A stretch of 16,491 bases of DNA from JBGSYJ01 sp041750915 (GCA_041750915.1 JBGSYJ010000033.1:1-16491); one strand, 5' to 3'. Counted from the first letter of the stretch, positions 1-6,968 are shown. The notes: generated by a model not told the origin, from the letters alone. Made by a program: numbers and translations.

Positions 1-115
1 TGAGTCGGAGAGAAGAAAGGGGGATGGCAGGATCGGTCGGTCAGGCCGAGGACAGGTGGGATTGAGATTGTATCACCAGGCGAGCGCTCGAACCGACGGG
101 TGGTGAATTTTTCAT

Positions 116-136
116 TTTTCGGGTCTGACCCCAATG
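116..136. repeat. GGGTCTGACCC palindrome, copy 1
   Basis: The core GGGTCTGACCC at 121-131 is a perfect palindrome around a central T. The whole 21-bp stretch recurs exactly at 7097-7117. It resembles REP-type palindromes linked to RAYT transposases. The 5' breakpoint of the IS110 fragment lies just after it, so it marks a junction. Confidence 0.75.
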
Positions 137-141
137 TCTTC

Positions 142-486
142 TTGATGCGCCTGGGGATTCTGCCGACCGGGTACATCTATCCGCGCGGCGAGCGAGCCGT
201 GCGCGATCTTCTGCGCAAGCGGTTGACACTCGTTCAACAGCGCACAGCGAACATCCTTAGAGTTCAGAACCTCGAGCAAAGGAACAGGGGAACGAAAGTC
301 TCAGCAAAGGTAGTAAAGAAGCTCACAGCCGCGGACGTGCACGAGCTCTATGACAACGACGATCTGGCGCTCGCCATGACGAGCACGCTGAGTGTGATCA
401 GCGCCATCAGCGAGCAGATCAAGGTTCTGGAGAAAGCCGTACTGAGGAAAGCAAAGCTACGACCGGGGGGGGTCCTAGGGGTCTGA
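142..486 (+). pseudogene. IS110-family transposase, internal fragment
   Basis: The translated stretch contains YIYPRGERAVRDLLRKR, then LVQQRTANILRVQNLEQRN, and ends near LEKAVLRKAKLRP. This matches the part of IS110 transposases that follows the RuvC-like DEDD domain and precedes the C-terminal transposase_20 domain. Neither catalytic domain is present. The open frame begins upstream at 100, but the first 14 codons are not transposase-like; they include the GGGTCTGACCC palindrome read as G-S-D-P. Recognisable homology stops near 465, and the last codons run into another GGGGTCTGAC motif before a stop at 484-486. It is therefore a remnant cut at both ends and should not encode an active enzyme. 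The family call is from visual recognition of the conserved linker. Confidence 0.8.
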
Positions 487-510
487 CGCGTGTTTCCAGG
501 TGACTTATTA
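478..510 (+). repeat. Solo RAYT-type end repeat
   Basis: It reads GGGGTCTGACGCG, then a T-rich spacer, then TGACTTATT. The order and spacing match the left end repeat of the intact RAYT unit at 8586-8618 and the copy at 1605-1637. No transposase-like sequence follows here, so it appears to be a solo or residual end. Confidence 0.7.
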
Positions 511-702
511 GTGAGCGTCACACTTTCCAGCGGGCCTTGACGATGTGATCGCCGCAGCGCAGTCGCTGGGAGAATCTCAGTGATATCAATTACAGCGGAA
601 GGAGTGAAGCGAATCTTCTCACACCGATGCGGCGGCGAGTGGTGGCCTGCATGATCGCGAGCTGGAAGTTCAGTCTTTTAATGAACGGTTTTCACCGACG
701 GG

Positions 703-1377
703 TCAACTGGTGGCGCTCGGGGGAACACGACTATTCACGGCGAGCCATTGCGCGACGAGAGTAGTCCTGTCGTTGAAGATCAGTTCCGTGGGGTCGTATC
801 CGAGTCTGTCGCACCACTCCGGCAGTTGAGCCAGAAATCGTTCGTAACGCTCAAAGATTACCGATCCGCTGGGGACCAGAGTCCCTTCGTCTCGAGCGTA
901 ACCCGCAAGCCAGTTGCGAACGGCCGTGATCGCCTTTCTCGAGTCCCCTCCATGTGCACTTGTGATCGCTCATGCATTGGCGTGGCTCGAGATATCCTGC
1001 CCGGAGATGTCGGAGCAGAACTTCTGGTACCGGTACCTGTCGTGATCCAGAACCAAGCACCGCTTTTGCTTCTGCCGGCCGGTGCCAAACTTCTTCGCGG
1101 CGAGAAAGAGTCCCAGCTCGAAAGGCATGTTGAATCTCGGCAACCCCGAGTCTGCGTCGAGCTCTGTGCGCGAGAGGTCGTGAACTCCGAAACGACAGTC
1201 TGCAATGATCCGGAATATCTTGTCGATTCGGACTTCACTCGAGTCATCGAGCTCGAGAGCTGAGCGGGCTACGAACCCGCAATCATGCACGCTGAAAACC
1301 AACGCACTGAGAAGACTCCCGTACTGATCGTCAAAGGGGCAGTTGATGAAGACGTTCTCACCGTACCGCCGCGGCAT
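703..1377 (-). pseudogene. TIR-like / nucleoside-binding fold protein interrupted by in-frame TGA
   Basis: From ATG at 1377 the protein reads VFINCPFD (residues 9-16), HDCGFVARSALE (31-42), CRFGVHDLSRTELD (61-74) and FNMPFELGL (82-90). This layout belongs to a family of roughly 200-residue proteins resembling TIR-like or deoxyribosyltransferase-like folds. Glu87 in FELG sits where the catalytic Glu of TIR-like NADases lies, which would suggest NAD cleavage and a defence role; that is inference. Codon 136 (970-972) is TGA. The same frame then continues with family-like sequence (AITAVRNWL, VIFERYERFLAQLP, LVAQWLAV) to a stop at 703-705. About ten extra codons around the TGA look like a 30-bp insertion. 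Met1377 is chosen because family similarity starts there; the open frame extends to 1575 without conserved sequence. No neighbouring partner gene is visible. Confidence 0.7.
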
Positions 1378-1604
1378 GACTATCCCGTTTTTTGTGCGGA
1401 CCGGGATGACCCATTCCGGCGCGACGTGGTAGCTTTCGACGACATCGAAAGAAGAACCTTGCGCGCCGTCGCGGGCTTGATTTGACCGACTCTGGCCGAG
1501 GCCTTGATGGTGCGGAGCTGAGACGATCGGGAACTCGGACGGGCCTTGCTCATGACAGTCAGGATAACACGTCAAGGATCCTCGAAATGCCGTTCGGGGG
1601 TCTC

Positions 1605-1637
1605 GGGGACTGACGCGTCTTTCAAGTGACTTATTCG
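1605..1637 (+). repeat. RAYT-type end repeat at the head of a RAYT remnant
   Basis: It reads GGGGACTGACGCG, a T-rich spacer and GTGACTTATTCG. It matches the left end of the intact RAYT unit (8586-8618) in order, spacing and orientation. It directly precedes decayed transposase sequence, as the intact end does. Confidence 0.8.
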
Positions 1638-1970
1638 CAACTTAACGTTCGTGGAGCGTGTTGAGCTTTTCTGCCGCTTCCACAGGCCTCCGGAACCCAG
1701 TCCGGCCCCTTGTTTCTCCTCTGCGTCCTTGCTTTGCCCCGGCCTCTTCGCCTCGAGCAATCCCGGCGCGTTCTGTCACCGCTGCGTTGTCTTTGCGGGA
1801 CGTCGATCTCTCCGAAGTTGACCGGCGCGATTTCCTGGACCTGCTTGCCGTTCGTGGTGAGTGCGTGCCTGCCGCGCATCCTCTGACTGCCCTGGCTGCG
1901 CCAGCCCCTCCCTCGGGGCATAGAGTCTGTGTACACAAATGTTGACACAAGCTGAATCGACGGCAATAAT
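1638..1970 (+). pseudogene. Degenerate RAYT (REP-associated tyrosine transposase) N-terminal remnant
   Basis: DNA at about 1715-1785 aligns with the start of the intact RAYT gene at 8690 (shared CCTCTGCG, CCTCGAG, CCCGG and GCGTTCTG blocks). In the +2 frame, RDVDLSEVDRRDFLDLLA parallels RDIVLCDPDRRSFVDLLA of the intact protein. Further on, near 1920-1965, CGGGGCAT and AATCGACGG appear to be traces of the RGM and FNRR motifs. The HYH catalytic motif is gone and indels break the frame. Only the left end repeat survives (1605-1637); nothing resembling the right end is seen before the next gene. The remnant appears to supply the promoter of the downstream antitoxin. Confidence 0.72.
1942..1970 (+). 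promoter_or_regulatory. Sigma-70-like promoter for the Phd/PIN locus
   Basis: A consensus -35 TTGACA (1942-1947) is followed after exactly 17 bp by AATAAT (1965-1970), five of six bases of the -10 consensus. Predicted transcription would start near 1977, about 11 nt before the ATG at 1988. The promoter lies within the 3' part of the decayed RAYT remnant. Confidence 0.6.
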
Positions 1971-1987
1971 CTCGTTGAGGCCCATGC

Positions 1988-2251
1988 ATGAAAACCACCT
2001 CTATCCGTGACTTCCGCAGCCGCATCGCTGAGCTGATCGACAGCGATGAGCCGGTGCTCGTCACTCGCCACGGTAAGAATGCGGCGGTCCTCTATCCGCT
2101 GCATGATCCGAAGAAGATCCCACTCGAGATCCGGCTCGGGCTCTTGCGCGACATCACGGCCGCAATCGCAAAGGAGCTCGACGCCCGTGGTGTGACCGAC
2201 GAGGAGATCGAGGGTGACTTCGCCACCTTTAAGAAGCGTCGTCGCCGATAG
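1988..2251 (+). CDS. Phd/YefM-type antitoxin
   Basis: This 87-residue protein begins MKTTSIRDFRSRIAELIDSD followed by EPVLVTRHGKNAAVLYPL. That is the standard N-terminal DNA-binding and dimerisation fold of Phd/YefM antitoxins: beta strand, helix, then a beta hairpin with a conserved 'VTRHGK' turn. The C-terminal part (about residues 45-87) is charged and helical, as expected for the toxin-binding tail, and ends in an Arg/Lys cluster. It would neutralise the PIN toxin encoded immediately downstream, whose reading frame overlaps its last 38 bases, and repress its own promoter at 1942-1970. Because the toxin frame is broken, the antitoxin is now an orphan. An ATG at 1984 is out of frame; 1988 is the only good start. 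Confidence 0.88.
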   Translation: MKTTSIRDFRSRIAELIDSDEPVLVTRHGKNAAVLYPLHDPKKIPLEIRLGLLRDITAAIAKELDARGVTDEEIEGDFATFKKRRRR

Positions 2252-2537
2252 CAACGTGCTGTTGTCCGCCGTCGCCAGACGAGCGGCCTGGCGGGTATTC
2301 GAGAAGTCGGAGCTCATCGTTGTGACGACGGAAGTGGCGATCGCTGAGGTTCACGAATAAGTGCCCGAGTTCGGGCAGCGCTACGGATTCGATGTCGAGC
2401 TTCTCCATGAAGCGGTAGAGCTCCTGCCGCTCGAACGCTACTCTGAATCTGCCTACCTCGGACAGGTCCGTGAGGCGAACGACAATGAGGAGCTCGGGGT
2501 CAGACGTACTTTTAGGAGCGCCGGGGCAGAGGAGTAG
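2214..2537 (+). pseudogene. PIN-domain (VapC-like) toxin, nonsense-mutated and truncated
   Basis: From GTG at 2214, overlapping the antitoxin end, the frame reads VVADSNVLLSAVARRAA, including the first PIN acidic residue in 'ADSNVLLSA', and continues TTEVAIAEVHE. TAA at 2358-2360 then interrupts it. The same frame resumes as VPEFGQRYGFD, and relatives commonly have Tyr at the stop position, so a single base change explains it. Family-like sequence ends near REANDNEE at about 2490, where a GGGGTCAGACG motif starts at 2496. Beyond that the frame encodes unrelated residues to TAG at 2535. The later catalytic acidic residues of the domain, normally in an RDPDD-type motif, are missing. An intact version would be an RNase inhibited by the Phd-like partner; this one should be inactive. 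Confidence 0.78.
2496..2513 (+). repeat. Partial RAYT-type end repeat at toxin breakpoint
   Basis: GGGGTCAGACG followed by TACTTTTA resembles the outer half of the RAYT end repeat (GGGTCAGACGCG plus T tract) at 8586. It coincides with the point where the PIN toxin loses family similarity. The inner TGACTTATT part is absent. Confidence 0.5.
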
Positions 2538-2540
2538 AAT
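2535..2540 (+). promoter_or_regulatory. -10-like hexamer 6 nt before the antitoxin ATG
   Basis: TAGAAT matches the -10 consensus at five of six positions and ends 6 nt before the ATG at 2547, so transcription would begin at or very near the start codon. No convincing -35 is seen. Its first three bases are also the stop codon of the broken PIN frame. Confidence 0.45.
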
Positions 2541-2546
2541 GCTCGT

Positions 2547-2774
2547 ATGGCTCGAGACCTGATCGAACTCATTCGCGATGCAGCCGAACTGCCGGAGTCT
2601 GACCGTGCCACCCTCGCTGGCGTCCTGATTGAATCGCTCGACCCCAGCCCAACGCCCGAGGTCAAGGCAGCGTGGTCTCGCGAGATCGAGCGCCGTGTGC
2701 GCGAGATCGAGGCTGGTGAGGTCGAGTTGTCTGACTGGGAAGACGTTCGCGCAGAGCTTTTCGCCGACGAATGA
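2547..2774 (+). CDS. Putative addiction-module antitoxin (Unstab_antitox type)
   Basis: This 75-residue acidic protein contains ELPESDRATLAGVLIESLD and then EVKAAWSREIERRVREIEAGEV. These are hallmarks of the small helical antitoxin family (PF09720/TIGR02574 type) found beside RelE/ParE toxins. The typical members end near residue 75 with a 'W.DVRAEL' helix, and this protein ends WEDVRAELFADE, so it looks full length. The stop overlaps the downstream toxin start in an ATGA arrangement, implying translational coupling. It should bind and neutralise that toxin in the cytoplasm. A TAGAAT hexamer sits 6 nt before the ATG and no clear Shine-Dalgarno sequence is present, so the transcript may be leaderless. 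Confidence 0.9.
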   Translation: MARDLIELIRDAAELPESDRATLAGVLIESLDPSPTPEVKAAWSREIERRVREIEAGEVELSDWEDVRAELFADE

Positions 2775-3064
2775 GGGTTAAGTTTCACCCGGGTGCGAGT
2801 AATGATCTTCGCGAAGGCAGGGCGTTCTATCGGCACCGAAGCCCGGTCGCAGCCGTCGCGTTCGCGCATGAGATCGCTCGCGCAATTGCCCGGATCGCCG
2901 AAGCGCCAATGCGCACACCGGAAGGTGAGTACGGAACGCGAGAGCACGTTCTCGCGCGGCGGTTCCCGTACACGATCGTCTACCAGGTCAGCGACCTTCG
3001 CATCGTCATTGTTGCCGTGGCGCATCACAGCCGGGAAGCGGGCTACTGGCACAACAGGTCGTAA
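2771..3064 (+). CDS. RelE/ParE-family toxin
   Basis: This 97-residue protein starts MRVKFHPGASNDLREGRAFYR, the usual first strand and helix of RelE/ParE toxins. It has the mid-protein basic segment EHVLARRFPYTIVYQV and ends RIVIVAVAHHSREAGYWHNR. The C-terminal 'AVAHHSREAGYW' block is characteristic of the ParE-like group paired with Unstab-type antitoxins. Depending on subgroup it would cleave ribosome-bound mRNA or poison gyrase; the sequence alone does not decide. Length and motifs are complete, so the module appears intact. ATG at 2771 overlaps the antitoxin stop by four bases. Confidence 0.9.
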   Translation: MRVKFHPGASNDLREGRAFYRHRSPVAAVAFAHEIARAIARIAEAPMRTPEGEYGTREHVLARRFPYTIVYQVSDLRIVIVAVAHHSREAGYWHNRS

Positions 3065-3286
3065 CGTATTCCGCTTGTGGTCCGCAAAAATCAGAAAACG
3101 GCTGAAGTGGGAATGTGAGTGTTCGACCTGACACCTCAAGGCCGCACCGCGGTGATGGGTGGCATGGCTCGATGACAACTGATTCAGACGTGTCAGCTGT
3201 GGATCGACGGATCGTCGGCGCAACTCGGACCGTCGGTCGGCGAAGCTGATCGATGGGTAGTCTCGGCGGCGTTCGAAGCGAATTGA

Positions 3287-3292
3287 TAGAAT
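3287..3292 (+). promoter_or_regulatory. -10-like hexamer 6 nt before the YD-fragment start
   Basis: TAGAAT ends exactly 6 nt before the GTG at 3299, the same spacing as at 2547, 4950 and 7941. No -35 match was found at the expected distance. Confidence 0.35.
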
Positions 3293-3298
3293 TTCGGC

Positions 3299-4737
3299 GT
3301 GCTGATCTTTCGATCGAGCTTGCTGCTGCCATTCCTCGCGGTCGTCAGTCTCGAACATCAAGCTTCTTGCAAAGCCGGCCAGGAGTGGAAGTTCCCATCC
3401 GACTATCCGGCTCGTCATCATGCGACGGCGCTGGTTTCCGTCGATCCTCGTAATGTCGTTACGACGACAGAGCTCGATGACTGGGAGCGGCCGACGCGTG
3501 TCACGGTCACGGGTGGGGAAACGCCGCTCGAGGAGTGGTTCGAGTACGACGCCGTCGGACGTCTGCGCAGTCACAGGCGGCGGCAGGGTGCCGAGATCGT
3601 GACGAGCGAGTTCCGATACGACGCGATGCACCGGCGCATCGAGTCATCGACGGACAACGCGCAGGTGGGTGGGGCGACAGCAACGGTGAAGTCGACGACG
3701 AACTACCAGATCTCCGCTCGGAGGATCGTTGCGACGCTCACGGGCGGCGCTACGGTGACGACGACCCTCGACAGACTCGGGCGCATCGAATCGCGCCGCA
3801 CGGAAACGGGACATAGTCCGATCGATGCACTCTTCGCCTACGACGCTTCGGACAACCCCGTCTACAACAGCGACAGGCTCACAGCCAGCGCAATGGCGTT
3901 CGACATCCACGGCAGGCTCGTGGGAACACTTTACTCCGACGGCACACGGGAAGAGACCGAGTACGACGCCTGGGATCGCGCGACTGCGATGCGAGCCCTC
4001 GATGAAGCAGGTGAAGTTGTCGCCGAACAGTCGGCGGCGTTCACGCCTGCGGGCAAGCTCACGGAAACGAGCTCGAAGCGCACGAGTCGGTCATCAGCGA
4101 TTTCGCGTGGGACGGCGCAGGCCGCACGACCGGAGTCGGCACGAAGCTGTCGACTCTCGACGATTCCTCGCGACTTCGTGCCTCACAGCGCGCATTCGAC
4201 ACCGCAGAACGGTTGACCCAGTCGCGGACGGGCGAAGGAACGAAGAACCTCATCAGCGACATCTTCACGCGGACCGAGATCGAATCGCACACCGGCCACC
4301 TTCCGACACTCGTCAACACGTCCGAGAAGGGCGCGGATCCCTACCAGCGGACGCTCGCGTACAACAATGCCGGTCAAAACACTGCAAGCACCCTCGGTGA
4401 TCTCGCGTGGGAGCGCGCGTACGACGAACTGGGCAACCTCACCGCCGCCGCCGATCCCGCGAGACCGGAGACGACGAACAGCTACGACTCGCGCGGCGTC
4501 GTGACGACGACAAAACTTCCCGGCGATGCGGAGCAGCGATACCAGTGGGATGCCAGCGGCGCGCTGAAGAGTTTCACCGATCCCGACTCCGAGACCACCG
4601 GAGCCGTCACGGATCTCCTCGGGCGGCCGCTCTCTCGAACCTATCCCGACGGCACCGTCGAGACGATCGAGTACGAAGGCGGGCGCATCAAGTCCGTCAC
4701 CAGGTCCGATGGTAGACCCGTCGCTCTCGAATGAGGA
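3299..4737 (+). pseudogene. YD/RHS-repeat protein fragment with a frameshift
   Basis: From GTG 3299 the first about 25 residues are hydrophobic and end LEHQASC, resembling a signal peptide. From about residue 50 the protein has YD/RHS-type repeats: WFEYDAVGRL, FRYDAMHRRI, FAYDASDNPVYN, AFDIHGRLVG and YSDGTREETEYDAWDRA. RHS/YD proteins are large beta-cage secreted or surface toxins of 1000-2000 residues. Near 4067-4071 one base appears to be missing. The -1 frame carries on with ELEAHESVISDFAWDGAGRTT, then LAYNNAGQN, WERAYDELGNLT, YQWDASGAL and TYPDGTVETIEYEGGR, stopping at 4735-4737. Both parts clearly belong to one gene. At about 480 codons with no toxin tip and no core-ending motif, it is an internal fragment fused to a start, and is probably inactive. 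Confidence 0.78.
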
Positions 4738-4849
4738 CTCGACACGACCGAGCGAAGATCAGACGGCGGCCTGTATTCGCGATAGCCGCCGAGCAGCCTA
4801 GACTCCTGCAACCTCGATTCGGCCATGTCTTCAAAGATAGGGTGATGCG

Positions 4850-4868
4850 GCGAGTCCGGCGGACTCGC
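4850..4868. repeat. Perfect 9-bp inverted repeat
   Basis: GCGAGTCCG (4850-4858) and CGGACTCGC (4860-4868) are perfect complements with one base between them. The loop is too short for a normal hairpin, and no T tract follows. An operator-like palindrome, or a relic of the cut YD region, are both possible. Confidence 0.5.
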
Positions 4869-4909
4869 GGACGAGATGTCACCAACTGGCAACAACCTAA
4901 GCGAGACTG

Positions 4910-4945
4910 TATATAGTAATGCTAAGCCTAGTTATGCTATATATA
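4910..4945 (+). promoter_or_regulatory. AT-rich element before the cytochrome gene
   Basis: This AT-rich island in GC-rich DNA contains two near-direct repeats, TAGTAATGCTA (4914-4924) and TAGTTATGCTA (4929-4939), and TATATA at 4938-4943, ending 6 nt before the ATG at 4950. The direct repeats could be a regulator binding site and TATATA a -10 for a leaderless transcript. No -35 match was found. Confidence 0.4.
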
Positions 4946-4949
4946 TGCG

Positions 4950-5897
4950 ATGTCCTCCTTTTCGAAACGATCCTGCTGTCTGGCACCCTTTCTTCTCTGC
5001 ATGCTGCTGCTCGTCGTATCGGCCATTTGGATCTGCGTGGCCTTTCCCAGATCGGAAGAGCCTCCCGTTCTGCCGGCTGCGACGGCAGCGCATGTCGAAC
5101 GCGGTCGGTATCTGTTCGAGCATGTGCTGGCCTGCCACGATTGCCATTCGAAACGCGACTGGCGCTTCTATGCAGGTCCGGTCGTGCCCGGCACCGAGGG
5201 AGGCGGTGCGTGGGTGGCTGATCGTACTGTCCCCGCCTGGTCGGCGAACATCACTCAGCACGCTCTCGGCTCGTGGACCGATGGCGAGATTCTCCGGGCG
5301 ATGACAGCAGGCGTTCTCCGTGATGGCAGTGCGGTTCATCCGCTCATGCCGTGGGACTCGTATCGGAACCTGACTTTCGAGGATGCGCGTAGCGTCGTGG
5401 CGTACGTGCGCACACTGCCGGCCGTCGACTCGAATCCTCCCCGTGGGCGGTCGATCCGTCCGAAGGAATTTCTCATCGTGCGGATCCTTGGACGGCTGCT
5501 TCCAAAGCCGTACGTGCCTCCGCCTCTCGTTCCCGAACGCGATCCGGTTGCGTGGGGAAAGTATCTCGCGACGGTCGCCGAGTGCGGCATCTGTCACGGC
5601 GAAGACCTCGGCGGTGGGCGACAGGTCGACGTTCCGGGAACGGGACAGACGGCGCTCTCTGCCAACCTGACTCCACATCCGAATGCAAGGATCAGTGGAT
5701 GGTCCGAGGAGAATTTCGTAGCCGTGTTCCGGTCGTTCGCCTCGATGTCCGAAAAGCCGGTTCCAGCCCGGGAAAACACGCCGATGCCGTGGCTCCGCTA
5801 TGCGTCGATGAGCGAGCGGGATCTGCGCGCGTTGTATGCCTACCTCAGGACGCTCCCACCGGTCACGCGTTCTGCCGCCGGAGCAGAGGAGCAGTAA
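4950..5897 (+). CDS. Diheme cytochrome c, membrane-anchored or exported
   Basis: This 315-residue protein begins with a basic start and a hydrophobic stretch (about 11-32), a signal peptide or membrane anchor. Two class I cytochrome c domains follow. The first has heme motif CHDCH (62-66) and probable axial Met133 in LMPW. The second has CGICH (212-216) and Met279 in PMPW. Each domain ends with a helix of the type LRALYAYLRTLPPV. The layout resembles diheme cytochromes of periplasmic dehydrogenases, such as alcohol dehydrogenase cytochrome subunits, which pass electrons to the respiratory chain. No dehydrogenase gene is adjacent, so the electron donor is unknown. The last 35 bases overlap the convergent membrane-protein gene. 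Confidence 0.9.
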   Translation: MSSFSKRSCCLAPFLLCMLLLVVSAIWICVAFPRSEEPPVLPAATAAHVERGRYLFEHVLACHDCHSKRDWRFYAGPVVPGTEGGGAWVADRTVPAWSANITQHALGSWTDGEILRAMTAGVLRDGSAVHPLMPWDSYRNLTFEDARSVVAYVRTLPAVDSNPPRGRSIRPKEFLIVRILGRLLPKPYVPPPLVPERDPVAWGKYLATVAECGICHGEDLGGGRQVDVPGTGQTALSANLTPHPNARISGWSEENFVAVFRSFASMSEKPVPARENTPMPWLRYASMSERDLRALYAYLRTLPPVTRSAAGAEEQ

Positions 5898-6645
5898 ACG
5901 CCGCGATCGAGAGACCGGCCGCCGCAGCGACCATCAGAAGACCCGCCGACGTCCGGATGTCACCGAAGAGCAGCGTTGCCGCGAGGCCTCCGGCGATGCA
6001 GCCGATTCCGCCTCCTGCCGCCGTGCCGAGGCGCCATGCAGAAACGCGTCGCACCCAGGGTGCAAGCGATTGGAGGAATCCTATGAACGCGCCAGTGACG
6101 GATCCGATCATCGCAAGCGCTATCATCTCGTGCGGCAGGTGTCGCGGCTGAAATCCCACGATCTCTACGAGCCATGTCGAAGCGGTCAGTCCGATCGCCG
6201 CCGCGACGGCCGTGAGGGCGACCCAGCGTCCGTCACCACGAAGAGAGATCGATTGCCCCACTCCGAGGCCGGCTCCGACGAGAAGTCCGGCGAAGGGAAC
6301 GATGAGAGCCATGGCGATGAGCGAGCCTGCAACCGGGCCGATTGCGAGCAGTGCAGTGAGACCTCCGGCGATGCCGGTCGTGCAGGCGAGTAGCCATCCG
6401 AATGCCTGGAATGACGCGGACGACTCTCCCCATGCAGCGGCGAGCCGCTCCGCGCCGCCGAATCGCTGCACTGCGAGCCGCTCGGCTTCGTCGTGCGGGC
6501 AGCCGTTGCGCTCGAGCGCGTCACAGCAATCGCGCAGGTGAGCATCCGCCTCGTCGATGATCTTCCGCCGCAGACGGCGGCTGCGGACCGTTCGTCTCAG
6601 CTCGCGCTCGTAGCGCTCGAGAAATGAGCGCGAGAGTTTGCTCAT
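5863..6645 (-). CDS. PadR-coupled multi-pass membrane protein with permease-prefix-like N-terminus
   Basis: ATG at 6645 overlaps the padR stop in an ATGA arrangement. The first about 70 residues are soluble and charged (RRLRRKIIDEADAHLRDCCD, AERLAVQRFGGAERLAAAW). This resembles the prefix domain seen at the N-terminus of acidobacterial ADOP-type permeases, which are also commonly next to PadR regulators. After it come about six hydrophobic segments rich in Gly and Ala between residues 80 and 255. The MacB-like periplasmic and FtsX permease domains of ADOP proteins are absent, so at 260 residues this is a distinct small membrane protein, not a truncated permease with a visible break. PadR probably controls it. 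The substrate or role is not recognisable. Confidence 0.82.
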   Translation of the reverse strand: MSKLSRSFLERYERELRRTVRSRRLRRKIIDEADAHLRDCCDALERNGCPHDEAERLAVQRFGGAERLAAAWGESSASFQAFGWLLACTTGIAGGLTALLAIGPVAGSLIAMALIVPFAGLLVGAGLGVGQSISLRGDGRWVALTAVAAAIGLTASTWLVEIVGFQPRHLPHEMIALAMIGSVTGAFIGFLQSLAPWVRRVSAWRLGTAAGGGIGCIAGGLAATLLFGDIRTSAGLLMVAAAAGLSIAAFTAPLLRRQNA

Positions 6646-6968
6646 GGCGACGAGGCCAGAATCGCGCTGACCGCGCGCGTAAAGACGGTCCAGTCCTGCC
6701 GCTTCTCGCCGAGCGCCCTGCGTCCCGCTGCAGTGAGGAGATACCGCCTCCGCCGACGGCCCTCCTCGACCCATCGGCTCGAGAGCAGTTCGCGATCCTC
6801 CAGACGATGCAGGACGGGATAGATCGTTCCCTCCGGAAGGTCAAACACTCCGCCGCTCAGTTCGCGAAGCTGTTCGATGATCGCATAACCATGCGAGGCG
6901 CCGCTGCGGATGACTGCCAGAACGAGCATGTCGAGATGCCCCTTCAACACTTCGCCTTCAAGACTCAT
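6642..6968 (-). CDS. PadR-family transcriptional regulator
   Basis: This 108-residue protein has the standard PadR winged-helix. It starts MSLEGEVLKGHLDMLVLAVI, continues with SHGYAIIEQLRELSGGVFDLPEGTIYPVLHRLEDRELL, and has the wing RWVEEGRRRRRYLLTAAGRRAL. The 'GTIYPVLHRLE' recognition helix and 'YLLTAAGRRAL' strand are diagnostic. Length is normal for the short PadR type, which dimerises through its terminal helices. The gene is translationally coupled to the membrane protein downstream, so it likely represses that operon and itself, with release by a small molecule or membrane stress (inference). No clear operator or strong ribosome-binding site was found before the ATG. Confidence 0.93.
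   Translation of the reverse strand: MSLEGEVLKGHLDMLVLAVIRSGASHGYAIIEQLRELSGGVFDLPEGTIYPVLHRLEDRELLSSRWVEEGRRRRRYLLTAAGRRALGEKRQDWTVFTRAVSAILASSP

Noticed and set aside
487..702. Stretch between the solo end repeat and the TIR-like gene
   Set aside because: Checked on both strands for a transposase or RNA remnant; only the repeat itself is supported.
748..1263. 171-codon forward open frame
   Set aside because: It is the antisense shadow of the TIR-like gene, whose reverse frame carries clear conserved motifs.
3065..3286. Stretch between the RelE toxin and the YD fragment
   Set aside because: No gene, clear terminator or repeat recognised.
2453..3631. 392-codon reverse open frame
   Set aside because: It runs antisense across the toxin-antitoxin pair and the YD fragment, and its translation is Arg/Ser-rich with no family features.
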